Assembly (NCBI RefSeq): GCF_003383615.1
Contig: NZ_QNUL01000018.1
Span: forward strand, 1-64,000
Reading direction: 5' to 3'
From: Dyadobacter luteus
GTDB lineage: Bacteria > Bacteroidota > Bacteroidia > Cytophagales > Spirosomataceae
DNA: 64,000 bases
This document shows, one piece after another, positions 1-8,986 of this stretch; position 1 is the stretch's first letter; every line of letters begins with the position of its first letter. The translations under genes and the position numbers were made by a program. The notes below the pieces were generated by a model. The model searched no databases, had not been told where the DNA came from, and saw nothing but the letters and a program-made list of their open reading frames with translations.

Positions 1-98
1 ACAGAATCTCAAATCAATCAAAATGTCAATGAACAATGGGACTTATTTAATTAAAAAAACTTAACGCATCAGTACTAATCCTAAATCGTAAACTGACT

Positions 99-1097
99 GT
101 GCATCTCTTCCCCACACAATACTCCATGTTTTCAACGGAAGCACTCAGATCTTATCTGATAAAGACTTACGGTCTGCCGGATATGAGATGCAGGCTTTTA
201 GTGCATAATGTCAGTGATACTTATCTTTTGGAAAATGATCGTGAAAAATACATTTTCAAACTGTACCGCGATTCACATCGTAAACTTGAAGAGATAAACG
301 GGGAAATAGAATTGCTGAATGCGCTGAAAGAAGCTGGTACCCGTATTTCTTTACCGATAGCTGATCTTACAGGCAGTCAGATACAGTCGTTCCAGGGTGC
401 TGAAGGTATACGGAATGGTGTCTTATTCAGCTTTGCGAACGGGAAACCGACACATGATTTTTACGACAGCCGGTTGGAAGCCATTGGCAGGGAAATGGCA
501 CTGATTCATCAGATAACTACTCAGATTGAGCTTAAAAATCCGAGGAGGACTTACGATATCGATTCCACCTTGCTTGGGCCTTTGGCATATATCAAAAGCG
601 AATTCACGGAATTGCCCCACGAGTACGCCTGGCTGGAAGAAATAACGGCAAAGACTGCGGAAAAGATCAGCCAGTTTGATCTTACAAAGTTCAGCTATGG
701 ATATTGTCACTATGACTTCCTGCCTCACAATTTTCACTTCGACGAGCACGACCAGATCACTTTCTTCGATTTTGACTTCGCCGGTAAGGGGCTTATTGCC
801 AATGATCTGATGACCTTTTTCATTCACTTCTTCTTTGATGTACAATTCAAAAAAATGACGCAGGAAGAAGCCAATCTCAAATTTGATATTTTCTTAAAAG
901 CGTATCGGGCCGTACGTCCGGTTTCCGGGGAAGAAATTGCTGCAATTCCATACCTTGGATTTGCATTCTGGTTGTTTTTCCTTGAATTCTATCAGCTTCA
1001 CTTTGAGGACTGGTCCAATACCTTCTATACGCTCCGCTTCAAAAAGGAACGCCTCGGTTGGATCAGGAACTGGGTAGAGTGGTATTGTAAATTCTGA
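99..1097 (+). CDS. APH-fold phosphotransferase (aminoglycoside/homoserine kinase-like)
   Basis: This is a cytoplasmic small-molecule kinase of the aminoglycoside phosphotransferase (PF01636) fold; the substrate cannot be read from sequence. The catalytic loop is visible as H204-Y-D206-FLPH-N211, the HxDxxxxN signature, followed by the metal-binding FDFDF stretch about 15 residues later. The N-terminal lobe contains DTYLLENDREKYIFKLYR, matching the beta-strand with the ATP-binding Lys. The first codon is GTG at 99; an in-frame ATG lies at 126. I keep GTG because FPTQYS before it looks family-like, but either is possible. The length (332 aa) is normal for the family. It is monocistronic and converges on hslU across a shared terminator. 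Family assignment is firm; a role in antibiotic resistance is not implied. Confidence 0.8.
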   Translation: MHLFPTQYSMFSTEALRSYLIKTYGLPDMRCRLLVHNVSDTYLLENDREKYIFKLYRDSHRKLEEINGEIELLNALKEAGTRISLPIADLTGSQIQSFQGAEGIRNGVLFSFANGKPTHDFYDSRLEAIGREMALIHQITTQIELKNPRRTYDIDSTLLGPLAYIKSEFTELPHEYAWLEEITAKTAEKISQFDLTKFSYGYCHYDFLPHNFHFDEHDQITFFDFDFAGKGLIANDLMTFFIHFFFDVQFKKMTQEEANLKFDIFLKAYRAVRPVSGEEIAAIPYLGFAFWLFFLEFYQLHFEDWSNTFYTLRFKKERLGWIRNWVEWYCKF

Positions 1098-1113
1098 CAT
1101 GGTAATAAATGAG

Positions 1114-1146
1114 AAAAAGGTGGGCGCAATCTGCACCCACCTTTTT
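1114..1146. terminator. Bidirectional intrinsic terminator between the APH kinase and hslU
   Basis: A hairpin with arms AAAAAGGTGGG and CCCACCTTTTT encloses a short loop. It carries an A-run on the left and a T-run on the right, so it has the form of a Rho-independent terminator on both strands. It sits between the convergent kinase gene and hslU and could serve both. Confidence 0.8.
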
Positions 1147-1284
1147 ATTGAAACCCTCCTCTATTAATTTATCTCATGTTCTGATTTGTTAGACGTAGAT
1201 CAACCGATCCGTCACATGAAAATTTATAAAAAAGGATAATTTCTCTAATCTTTTAAATATATCAGCTACCCTGATCTGTAATTA

Positions 1285-2685
1285 TTATAGAATATACTGG
1301 CTCAGATCTCTGTTTTTAATCAGATGGGCCAATTTTTCCTTCACCAGATCTGCTGTAACCACGATGGTAGAATCCGGACCGATTTCATCTGGAATATCAA
1401 ACATAAAGTCGTTCAGCAAAAGGCTCATTACGGTTTGTAATCTTCTTGCGCCGATATTTTCCACTTCGCTGTTTACCTCAAAAGCGATACGAGCCATTTC
1501 TTTCAGCGCACCATCTTCAAACTGCAATTCCACACCTTCTGCATCCATCATGGCTACATATTGTTTGGTGAGTGCATTTTTAGGTGTCTTAAGAATCTGG
1601 TAAAAATCAGCCTCTGTCAGACTGTTCAGTTCCACACGAATCGGGAAACGTCCCTGTAATTCCGGAATCAGATCTGAAGGTTTGGAAACATGAAATGCTC
1701 CGGCTGCCACAAAAAGAATATGATCCGTATTAATCACACCATGTTTGGTGTTTACCGCACTTCCTTCTACAATAGGAAGCAAATCCCGTTGCACACCTTC
1801 GCGGCTCACATCAGGTCCGCCACTTCCGCCGGAACGGCTCGAAGCTACCTTATCAATCTCATCAATAAAGATAATACCCAGATTTTCAGCTTTTTTAATC
1901 GCTTCAATCTTCACTTCATCCATATCAATCAGTTTGGATGCCTCTTCATCCAGCAATAGCTTTTTGGCCTCTCCAACAGACACCTTGCGTTTTTTTCCAC
2001 GACGCGGCATCATGTTCCCGATCATTTCCTGGATATTCATCATTGAAACATCGTCCATCGCTCCACCGATCATACCCACGTTAGGCGTCTGATTCTGCTG
2101 TACTTCAATTTCAATCTTGCGCTCGTCCAATTCTCCGTTTCTTATCTTTTCACGGAAACGTTCGCGGGTGCGCTGGTTCAGCTCACCATCGTCATCCGGA
2201 ATATTATTGTTATCAGGATTACTATCTAATCTCGGTTTTGAAGCAGATGCACCGTGTACAGGAGGAATCAGAACATCCAGAATAATATCCTCTACCGCCT
2301 GTTCCGCCTTTATTTTTACATCTTCCTTCTTTTGCGTCCGGACCATATTTACAGCTTGCTCCACCAGGTCCCGTACCATGCTTTCTACATCACGGCCAAC
2401 ATACCCCACTTCGGTAAATTTGGAAGCTTCCACTTTCACGAAAGGCGCGTCTGCTATTTTGGCAAGTCTGCGGGCAATTTCTGTTTTACCGACACCCGTA
2501 GCACCTATCATTAATATATTATTGGGAATGATCTCCTTCTGAATGTCCTCAGGGCTGTTCATTCTCCTCCACCTGTTTCTCAATGCAATGGCTACATTTC
2601 GTTTTGCGTCATTTTGTCCGATAATGTATTGATCAAGCTCAAACACAATCTGACGTGGCGTTAACCGGTTTAAGTGTTCAGTCAT
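1285..2685 (-). CDS. hslU: ATP-dependent protease ATPase subunit HslU
   Basis: HslU (ClpY) is the AAA+ unfoldase that feeds substrates to the HslV peptidase in the cytoplasm. Visible features are the Walker A GATGVGKT at residues 61-68, the pore loop GYVG at about 94-97, a divergent I-domain at about 110-243, Walker B IIFIDEID at about 271-278, the sensor/arginine-finger region around GRFPIRVELN, and the C-terminal tail ending LSQYIL, which docks into HslV. The length of 466 aa is slightly above the usual 440-450 aa because of an acidic, Asn-rich I-domain insert around residues 150-175. hslV is not adjacent, so the pair is split here. A perfect Bacteroidota -7 box lies about 40 bases upstream of the ATG. 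Confidence 0.96.
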   Translation of the reverse strand: MTEHLNRLTPRQIVFELDQYIIGQNDAKRNVAIALRNRWRRMNSPEDIQKEIIPNNILMIGATGVGKTEIARRLAKIADAPFVKVEASKFTEVGYVGRDVESMVRDLVEQAVNMVRTQKKEDVKIKAEQAVEDIILDVLIPPVHGASASKPRLDSNPDNNNIPDDDGELNQRTRERFREKIRNGELDERKIEIEVQQNQTPNVGMIGGAMDDVSMMNIQEMIGNMMPRRGKKRKVSVGEAKKLLLDEEASKLIDMDEVKIEAIKKAENLGIIFIDEIDKVASSRSGGSGGPDVSREGVQRDLLPIVEGSAVNTKHGVINTDHILFVAAGAFHVSKPSDLIPELQGRFPIRVELNSLTEADFYQILKTPKNALTKQYVAMMDAEGVELQFEDGALKEMARIAFEVNSEVENIGARRLQTVMSLLLNDFMFDIPDEIGPDSTIVVTADLVKEKLAHLIKNRDLSQYIL

Positions 2686-2723
2686 TGTAAGTTATAAAAA
2701 ATGCTTTACTGATTATTTGATTT

Positions 2724-2731
2724 CAAAGGTA
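2724..2731 (-). promoter_or_regulatory. -7 box of the hslU promoter
   Basis: On the minus strand this reads TACCTTTG, a perfect match to the Bacteroidota TAnnTTTG box, about 40 bases before the hslU ATG. No clean -33 TTTG is visible at the expected 19-21 base spacing; the nearest candidate is GTTAACAG. Confidence 0.5.
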
Positions 2732-2950
2732 TAAAACGCAGGAAGAGTCTGTTAACTAGTAAGACAAATCTGCTGCTCAGGATGTATAACATTCTATTCT
2801 GAGTAACCCTACTTTACAGGTTAAAGAACTATGCCCGTACAAATTGTCAGGTTCCGGTCTGCGAAGTGAATCTTTTACTAACTTGCGCGCCTGATGGAAA
2901 TTCTACTTTTCTTTCCATCCTATTCCTAACCGTTTACCTAGTCTACTTCA

Positions 2951-5224
2951 ATGAAAAAAATTCTCTTCAGCCTTTTCTGTCTGATTAGTTTCACTCCCGT
3001 TTTCGCTCAGAACTCCGCCAATCTTGTTGATTACGTGAACCCTCTGATGGGTACCCAATCCAAGTTTAGCCTGTCAGCGGGAAATACTTATCCTGCCATA
3101 GCACTCCCATGGGGAATGAATTTCTGGATGCCCCAAACCGGCAAAATGGGTGACGGATGGAGCTATATGTACGATGCTGAAAAAATCCGCGGCTTCAAAC
3201 AAACCCACCAGCCCAGTCCATGGATTAACGATTACGGTCAGTTTTCCATTATGCCAATGACCGGCAAACTTAAAATCGATGAGGACTCACGGGCCAGCTG
3301 GTTTTCGCATAAAGCCGAAGTTGCAAAGCCTCATCATTACAAAGTATATTTAGCTGACTACGACGTAACAACAGAAATTGCTCCAACCGAAAGAGCGGCG
3401 CAATTCCGTTTTACATTCCCTAAAGCTGACAGCTCCTTCGTTTTGGTAGATGCTTTTGACAAGGGTTCTTACGTTAAAATTATTCCTTCTGAGAGAAAGA
3501 TCATTGGCTATACCACTAAAAATAGTGGCGGTGTTCCAGCCAATTTCAAGAATTATTTTGTCCTGATTTTCGACAAAGCATTTACTTTCTCATCTGCATT
3601 TCACGGCAAAACCCTTGCTAAGGATACATTGGAACTGAAAGCCGGACATGTTGGCGCCGTGGTTGGTTTTGCAACCAAAAGAGGTGAACAAGTCGGCCTG
3701 AAAGTCGCTTCTTCCTTCATTAGCCCCGAACAGGCAGAATTGAACCTGAAAAGAGAACTCGGTTCTGACTCGTTTGATGTGACGATGCAAAAAGGCTACA
3801 AGGCATGGAATGACGAACTGTCAAAAATCAAAGTAGAAGGAGACAATATTGACCAGATCCGCACTTTTTATTCTTGCTTGTACCGTGTGCTGTTATTCCC
3901 TCGTAAGTTTTACGAATATGATGCCAAAAATCAGATCGTACATTACAGCCCATATAATGGCGAAGTTCGCCCGGGTTATATGTTCACGGATAATGGTTTC
4001 TGGGATACTTTCCGCGCTGTATTCCCATTCTTTACCCTGATGTACCCTACTCTGAACTCCCAGATTATGCAGGGGCTGGCCAATGCGTATGACGAAAGCG
4101 GATTCCTGCCTGAATGGGCAAGTCCGGGTCACCGCGATTGTATGATCGGCTCCAACTCTGCCTCTCTGATTGCCGACTCTTATGTTAAAGGGATTCGTGG
4201 ATATGATATTAACAAGCTATACGAAGCAGTACTAAAAAATACAGAACATGCAGGTCCTGTAAGTTCAGTAGGCCGTTTTGGGCATGAGTATTATAATAAG
4301 CTTGGATATGTTCCCTACGATGTAAAAGTGAATGAAAATGCAGCCAGAACTCTGGAGTATGCTTATGCAGATTTCTGTATCTCACAGCTTGCAAAGGAGC
4401 TTAAGAAGCCACAATCTGAAGTGGATTTGTATCTGAAACGCAGCCAGAATTACCGCAATCTCTTCGATCCTGAAACCAAATGGATGCGTGGAAAGAATCA
4501 GAATGGCCAGTTTCAGACACCGTTCAACCCGTTTAAATGGGGCGATGCATTTACAGAAGGAAACAGTATTCACTACACCTGGTCGGTGTTCCAGGATGTA
4601 AAAGGTTTGATCGGATTGATAGGCGGGCGTGAAGCATTTGTACAAAAACTGGATACCGTATTTACCCTGCCTCCTATTTTCGACGATAGCTACTATGGAT
4701 TCCCAATTCATGAAATCCGTGAAATGCAGATCATGAACATGGGAAATTATGCACATGGAAACCAGCCGATCCAGCACATGATATACCTGTACAATTATGC
4801 AGGAGCTCCGTCAAAAGCGCAATACTGGAGTCGTGAAGTGATGCGTAAGCTTTACCAGGCTGCACCGGATGGTTATTGCGGAGATGAAGACAACGGGCAA
4901 ACTTCGGCTTGGTATGTATTCTCGGCATTAGGATTCTATCCTGTAACTCCTGGTACTACACAATATGTAATTGGTTCTCCTCTTTTCAAAAAAGCAACTA
5001 TCACGCTCGAAAACGGAAAGAAATTTGAGATTAATGCACCGGCTACAAGTGATAAAAATATGTATATCCAGGGCGCTACGCTCAATGGCAAACCTTATGC
5101 AAATACGTTCCTGGAACATGGCGATATTCTGAAGGGCGGTAACCTGCAGTTTAACCTCACGAGCCAACCATCAAAGACATGGGGTGTAAAACCTGAAAAC
5201 GCTCCGTTCTCGTTGACGAAGTAG
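2951..5224 (+). CDS. GH92 family glycosidase (alpha-mannosidase fold) with Gln at the usual catalytic-acid position
   Basis: This is a secreted glycoside hydrolase family 92 protein, a family of calcium-dependent inverting exo-alpha-mannosidases. A signal peptide covers residues 1-19 (ends VFAQ). GH92 hallmarks are VNPLMGTQ near the N-terminus, GFLPEWASPGHRDCMIGSN in the middle, and GDEDNGQTSAWYVFSALGFY at about 644-663, which holds the candidate general-base Asp residues 645 and 647. The family motif usually written GNEPxHH reads GNQPIQH here (residues 603-609), so the expected acid Glu is Gln605. From memory, a GH92 member that uncaps mannose-1-phospho-6-mannose has the same Glu-to-Gln change, since a phosphate leaving group needs no acid. 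That makes a phosphomannosyl substrate, or loss of classical activity, plausible. No SusCD or other glycosidase is adjacent. Confidence 0.9.
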   Translation: MKKILFSLFCLISFTPVFAQNSANLVDYVNPLMGTQSKFSLSAGNTYPAIALPWGMNFWMPQTGKMGDGWSYMYDAEKIRGFKQTHQPSPWINDYGQFSIMPMTGKLKIDEDSRASWFSHKAEVAKPHHYKVYLADYDVTTEIAPTERAAQFRFTFPKADSSFVLVDAFDKGSYVKIIPSERKIIGYTTKNSGGVPANFKNYFVLIFDKAFTFSSAFHGKTLAKDTLELKAGHVGAVVGFATKRGEQVGLKVASSFISPEQAELNLKRELGSDSFDVTMQKGYKAWNDELSKIKVEGDNIDQIRTFYSCLYRVLLFPRKFYEYDAKNQIVHYSPYNGEVRPGYMFTDNGFWDTFRAVFPFFTLMYPTLNSQIMQGLANAYDESGFLPEWASPGHRDCMIGSNSASLIADSYVKGIRGYDINKLYEAVLKNTEHAGPVSSVGRFGHEYYNKLGYVPYDVKVNENAARTLEYAYADFCISQLAKELKKPQSEVDLYLKRSQNYRNLFDPETKWMRGKNQNGQFQTPFNPFKWGDAFTEGNSIHYTWSVFQDVKGLIGLIGGREAFVQKLDTVFTLPPIFDDSYYGFPIHEIREMQIMNMGNYAHGNQPIQHMIYLYNYAGAPSKAQYWSREVMRKLYQAAPDGYCGDEDNGQTSAWYVFSALGFYPVTPGTTQYVIGSPLFKKATITLENGKKFEINAPATSDKNMYIQGATLNGKPYANTFLEHGDILKGGNLQFNLTSQPSKTWGVKPENAPFSLTK

Positions 5225-5248
5225 GTTTGACATAGCAACACACACTAA

Positions 5249-5875
5249 ATGCTAAACGATATATATAGGCTTGATATGGCTCCGGATTTTCAAACATTTG
5301 AATTTGAAAGTTTGGGGCCAAAAGGTCGGTTCTTGAAGGTAGTTCAGTATACAGAGCTGGAGCAAAAAGGCTTTTATAATCTGGGATTTGGAGATAAAGA
5401 CCCAAATACTGGTCTGATAAGCGATGTAACTGTTACAGACAATGGAGATAGCAAAAAGATGTTGTCCACCGTCGCTGCAACCTTATACACTTTTATGATT
5501 GAATTTCCTGACGCCATCGTTGTAGCTACTGGAAGTACTCCTGCCAGAACCCGACTTTATCAAATGGGAATCGCAAATAACATTGAAACTATTAAGCAAG
5601 ATTTCACTGTTTGGGGATTAAAGAAAGAAAGAAAGAAAGCTGGGAAATTTTTCGAAAGGATGTCAGCTATGATGCATTTCTTGTTCAAAAACTATAAATT
5701 TATATCTATGAAAACGAAGAAATCACACATACAAGACTCACCCAAAGGTTTTGATACTGATCATTCCCTAAGCAACAATTATGCAAATGATCCATTTTTC
5801 AAGGATAAAATTGAAAAAGCAAATCATATTTTGAATACTGTAAAGCTACCTGCTATCCTTAAAGCCAAAAAATAA
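5249..5875 (+). CDS. DUF6934 family protein, function unknown
   Basis: I recognise the DUF6934 pattern common in Bacteroidota: FESLGPKGRFLKVVQY near residue 20, YNLGFGD near 45, VTDNGDSKKMLSTVAATLY near 60-80, and the strongly conserved ATGSTPARTRLYQMGI near 93-108. Function is not known to me; members are often small accessory genes of patchy distribution. It has no signal peptide or membrane segment and a Lys-rich C-terminal third. It starts 24 bases after the GH92 stop, so it may be co-transcribed, but nothing suggests a functional link. Confidence 0.7.
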   Translation: MLNDIYRLDMAPDFQTFEFESLGPKGRFLKVVQYTELEQKGFYNLGFGDKDPNTGLISDVTVTDNGDSKKMLSTVAATLYTFMIEFPDAIVVATGSTPARTRLYQMGIANNIETIKQDFTVWGLKKERKKAGKFFERMSAMMHFLFKNYKFISMKTKKSHIQDSPKGFDTDHSLSNNYANDPFFKDKIEKANHILNTVKLPAILKAKK

Positions 5876-6026
5876 GGTTACCAAGTCACTCCTTTCTCCC
5901 CAATCTATTCCTTCTGCCTAAAAAATCCAGCGTGATATGTATCTCGCAAATGGCACAGTTATTGATTCTTCCATCTAAAACAACTACGCTAAGGCACGAA
6001 GCTCTCAGCGAATAGCTTTCAAATAT

Positions 6027-7040
6027 ATGATTTACAGAAAAGTTGCAAATTCAGAAGATGCTGAACACAAAGACCTCGAATTATCCGTAATCACCTTTGG
6101 AGCCTGGGCAACCGGTGGATGGATGTGGGGAGGTACTGAGCGAAATGAATCAGTCAAAGCCATACAGGCATCCTATGATGCAGGAGTAACATCCATTGAC
6201 ACAGCACCTATTTACGGCATGGGGCTTAGCGAGGAGATTGTAGGTGAGGCGATTAAGGACATCCCCCGGGATAAAATACAGATACTGACCAAATTTGGTA
6301 TGCGGTGGGACGGTACCGACGGAGACCTCGCCATGCATAGTAAGGACAACGACGGGAATGATATAGACATTTATAAATTCGCTTCTAAGGAAAGCATTAT
6401 CAAGGAATGTGAAGATAGTCTGCGGCGCTTGGGAACGGATTATATCGACCTGTATCAGATCCACTGGCCTGACATAACTACGCCCGTTGAAGAAACTATG
6501 GAAGCGGTTTCTCAATTGATCAAACAGGGTAAGGTTCGATTTGCAGGAGTATGCAATTACGACGCAGATCTGATGAGAGAAGCATCCAAACATATCAATC
6601 TGGTTTCTGATCAGGTGCCGTATAGTATGGTTCGCAGGGATATTGAAACCGAACTGGTTCCCTATTGTCTTGAACATGAAAAAGCAATTCTGGCATACAG
6701 CCCTTTGCAGCGTGGATTGCTTACTGGAAAAATGAATCCCGGACATCAGTTTGGTAAAGATGATAACCGCAGTTCACTTCATTATTTTTCAGATGAAAAT
6801 CTAAACAGAGTGAACGCGTTCCTTAGCAAAATCAAGCTCTTGGCAGATGAGAAGAATGCTTCAATTTCGCAACTCGTATTACGCTGGACTGTAGAACAGC
6901 CTGGTATTACGATTGCATTGGTGGGGGCACGAGACGCCAAACAGGCTCTTCAGAACGCTGCCGCTATGGATTTCGATCTCAAACCTGACGAAATTAATTT
7001 CATTAACGGGCATTTAAATGAACTCGAATTAGTTAAGTAA
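6027..7040 (+). CDS. Aldo/keto reductase
   Basis: This is an NADP(H)-dependent oxidoreductase with the aldo/keto reductase TIM-barrel fold, acting in the cytoplasm; the substrate is not predictable. Visible signatures are the N-terminal strand LSVITFGAWATGGW, DTAPIYGMGLSEEIVGEAI (catalytic Asp and Tyr), ILTKFG (catalytic Lys), YIDLYQIHWPD (active-site His), YSPLQRGLLTGK and the C-terminal cofactor-binding TIALVGARDAKQ. The length of 337 aa is typical for the YajO/YhdN-like subgroup. It is monocistronic, with a strong terminator immediately after the stop. Confidence 0.93.
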   Translation: MIYRKVANSEDAEHKDLELSVITFGAWATGGWMWGGTERNESVKAIQASYDAGVTSIDTAPIYGMGLSEEIVGEAIKDIPRDKIQILTKFGMRWDGTDGDLAMHSKDNDGNDIDIYKFASKESIIKECEDSLRRLGTDYIDLYQIHWPDITTPVEETMEAVSQLIKQGKVRFAGVCNYDADLMREASKHINLVSDQVPYSMVRRDIETELVPYCLEHEKAILAYSPLQRGLLTGKMNPGHQFGKDDNRSSLHYFSDENLNRVNAFLSKIKLLADEKNASISQLVLRWTVEQPGITIALVGARDAKQALQNAAAMDFDLKPDEINFINGHLNELELVK

Positions 7041-7043
7041 GAT

Positions 7044-7073
7044 AAGGTAGCCAAGGCTACCTTTCTTTTTTTA
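7044..7073 (+). terminator. Intrinsic terminator after the aldo/keto reductase
   Basis: The hairpin has arms AAGGTAGC and GCTACCTT around a CAAG loop and is followed by TCTTTTTTT. It starts 3 bases after the stop codon. Confidence 0.88.
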
Positions 7074-7125
7074 ATTTTGAAGTCACATTAACCTTAAACC
7101 AAACTTTTTCACTCATTCCGAATCC

Positions 7126-8307
7126 ATGAACAAAAAAATTACTTTTCTAAGAAAGAGCCTTCCTCTGGCACTTGGAGGTATGTTGTTAACGTCGTCCATC
7201 GCATTAATGAGTAATAGCGGTATCGCTGATGACCGCAACGCACCAAAGCAACTAACCGAAGCAAATCTGAAACTTGATACCGTTGTAACAGGACTGAAAA
7301 TGCCGTGGGCAACTGCTTTCCTGCCCAATGGAGATTTGTTGGTGACAGAACGGGGCGGGAAACTACGTTTGGTTAAAAACGGGAAACTTGATCCTCAGGA
7401 AATAACCGGCGTACCAGAGGTATGGTATAAGGGGCAGGGCGGATTACTGGATGTGGTTCTTCATCCTGACTACGCAAAAAATGGCTGGATATACATCAGC
7501 TATTCTTCACCGAAGGCCGAGGGCGAAGAGGGAGATGATGGTGGTGCCAACACCGCGCTGATACGTGCTAAGTTGAAAGATCACGCATTGGTAGATGTAC
7601 AAAAAATATTTAAGGCGATTCCTAATGTAAAGGGAAATGTACACTTCGGAGGTCGGATTATATTTGATAAAAAAGGATATGTATTCCTTTCACTTGGCGA
7701 ACGCGGACAAAAAGAAAATGCACAAAATCTGGGAAAAGACCAGGGGAAAGTAGTTCGGTTACATGAAGATGGAAAAATTCCTACTGATAACCCGTTTGTA
7801 AAAACAGCAGGAGCCAGACCAGAAATATGGTCATACGGCCACAGAAACCCACAAGGGTTGGTAATCCATCCTACTACCGGTACAATCTGGGAACATGAGC
7901 ATGGTCCCCAGGGTGGCGATGAACTTAATATTGTAGAGAAAGGGAAAAACTACGGCTGGCCGCTGATTACTTTCGGAATCGATTACGATAACAGCATCAT
8001 TTCTAACGACACTGCAAAGGTGGGTCTGGAGCAACCTGTCACCTACTGGAAGCCTTCTATTGCCCCATGCGGAATGACGTTTGTAAACAGCCCGAAATTC
8101 AAAGAATGGAACGGTGATCTGATCGTTGGTTCTCTGAAATTTATGCAACTGCAACACCTTGTTGTAAAAGGAAATAAAGTAACCAAACGTGAAGTTCTGT
8201 TCCAGGGAATAGGCCGTGTAAGAGACGTACGCCAGGGACCAGACGGGAATTTATACGTGGTATTGGAAAGCTCCGGACAGATTGTGAGAATAAGTAGAAA
8301 AGGATAA
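7126..8307 (+). CDS. PQQ-type soluble sugar dehydrogenase (GSDH family)
   Basis: This is a periplasmic or secreted six-bladed beta-propeller dehydrogenase of the glucose/sorbosone dehydrogenase family (YliI/aldose sugar dehydrogenase-like), which oxidises aldoses with PQQ. Motifs are MPWATAFLPNGDLLVTERGG near residue 59, VLHPDYAKNGWIYISYS near 116, VHFGGRIIFD near 170, the PQQ/calcium-region WSYGHRNPQGLVIHP near 238, and EHGPQGGDELN followed by GKNYGWP. An N-terminal hydrophobic segment (about 10-30) acts as signal peptide. A small c-type cytochrome follows 219 bases downstream and is a natural electron acceptor, although a repeat-rich spacer separates the genes. No PQQ biosynthesis gene lies in the window. 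Confidence 0.9.
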   Translation: MNKKITFLRKSLPLALGGMLLTSSIALMSNSGIADDRNAPKQLTEANLKLDTVVTGLKMPWATAFLPNGDLLVTERGGKLRLVKNGKLDPQEITGVPEVWYKGQGGLLDVVLHPDYAKNGWIYISYSSPKAEGEEGDDGGANTALIRAKLKDHALVDVQKIFKAIPNVKGNVHFGGRIIFDKKGYVFLSLGERGQKENAQNLGKDQGKVVRLHEDGKIPTDNPFVKTAGARPEIWSYGHRNPQGLVIHPTTGTIWEHEHGPQGGDELNIVEKGKNYGWPLITFGIDYDNSIISNDTAKVGLEQPVTYWKPSIAPCGMTFVNSPKFKEWNGDLIVGSLKFMQLQHLVVKGNKVTKREVLFQGIGRVRDVRQGPDGNLYVVLESSGQIVRISRKG

Positions 8308-8526
8308 GGCAGAAAGAAGTTAGAGGAAGTTATAGAGGTTAAAGAAGTTATGTTATCCTGAAACAACGAAGTCTTAACTCCTCTGACTTCTTAACTCCTA
8401 TTTGAACTCATGAAGCAAGAAGTTACAGTAATGAAGAAGTTAAGACTTCACTACCCATGTCAGCTAACTACTTTAAATCCTATAACTTCTTAACTACTAC
8501 CCTACTTAACCACCTTAACTTAAAAA
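8308..8526. repeat. GAAGTTA / TAACTTC repeat-rich spacer
   Basis: This spacer contains five direct copies of GAAGTTA in its first two thirds and complementary TAACTTC/CTTAACT units in its last third. The arms GTTAAAGAAGTTAT (8338-8351) and ATAACTTCTTAAC (8482-8494) form an imperfect long-range inverted repeat. There is no coding potential. It looks like a low-complexity intergenic repeat family, but it could fold in the transcript between the sugar dehydrogenase and the cytochrome gene. Confidence 0.6.
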
Positions 8527-8931
8527 ATGAAATTCCTCATCCTCCTACTTTCTCTCGCTATCTTCAGCTTCACAGTCTTTTCCGGTCCGGAAGAGGAGTT
8601 GGCAGAGAGTATTGACCGGGGAAAAGTTATCTATGTTGAAAACTGTATAACCTGTCACATGGGTAATGGAGACGGTGCTCCTGGCACCTTTCCTCCGCTT
8701 GCAAAATCCGACTATTTAACTAAAAATCCTGAAAAGGCGATCTATGCCGTGAAGTTCGGTCTTACAGGCAAAATTCAGGTTAATGGTACCGAATACAACA
8801 GCATGATGCCCCCTCCGGGTTTAGACAACAACGAAATAGCCGATGTGATGAATTACATTCGAAATTCATGGGGCAATTCATCTGATAAAAAAATAGTGAC
8901 CGAAAAGATGGTTGAAGAAATAGAAGAGTAA
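8527..8931 (+). CDS. Periplasmic mono-haem c-type cytochrome
   Basis: This is a 134-aa exported class I cytochrome c. Residues 1-19 are a signal peptide; the haem-binding CITCH is at residues 40-44, and the axial Met is one of the pair in NSMMPPPG (Met93/Met94). The C-terminal helix IADVMNYIRNSWG is typical of cytochrome_C_3 (PF13442-like) domains. It probably shuttles electrons from a periplasmic dehydrogenase to the respiratory chain. The PQQ-type sugar dehydrogenase directly upstream is the obvious donor by context, which is inference. Confidence 0.92.
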   Translation: MKFLILLLSLAIFSFTVFSGPEEELAESIDRGKVIYVENCITCHMGNGDGAPGTFPPLAKSDYLTKNPEKAIYAVKFGLTGKIQVNGTEYNSMMPPPGLDNNEIADVMNYIRNSWGNSSDKKIVTEKMVEEIEE

Positions 8932-8952
8932 CCGAAAGGTACACCTTGAATC

Positions 8953-8986
8953 AGGCAGAGCTTTGCAAAAGGCTCTGCCTTTTTTA
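8953..8986 (+). terminator. Intrinsic terminator after the cytochrome c gene
   Basis: Arms AGGCAGAGC and GCTCTGCCT with an A/T-rich loop are followed by TTTTT, 21 bases after the stop codon. It isolates the cytochrome gene from the receptor cluster downstream. Confidence 0.88.

Noticed and set aside
423..845. 140-codon frame opposite the APH kinase
   Set aside because: Antisense to a gene with catalytic motifs; no supporting signal.
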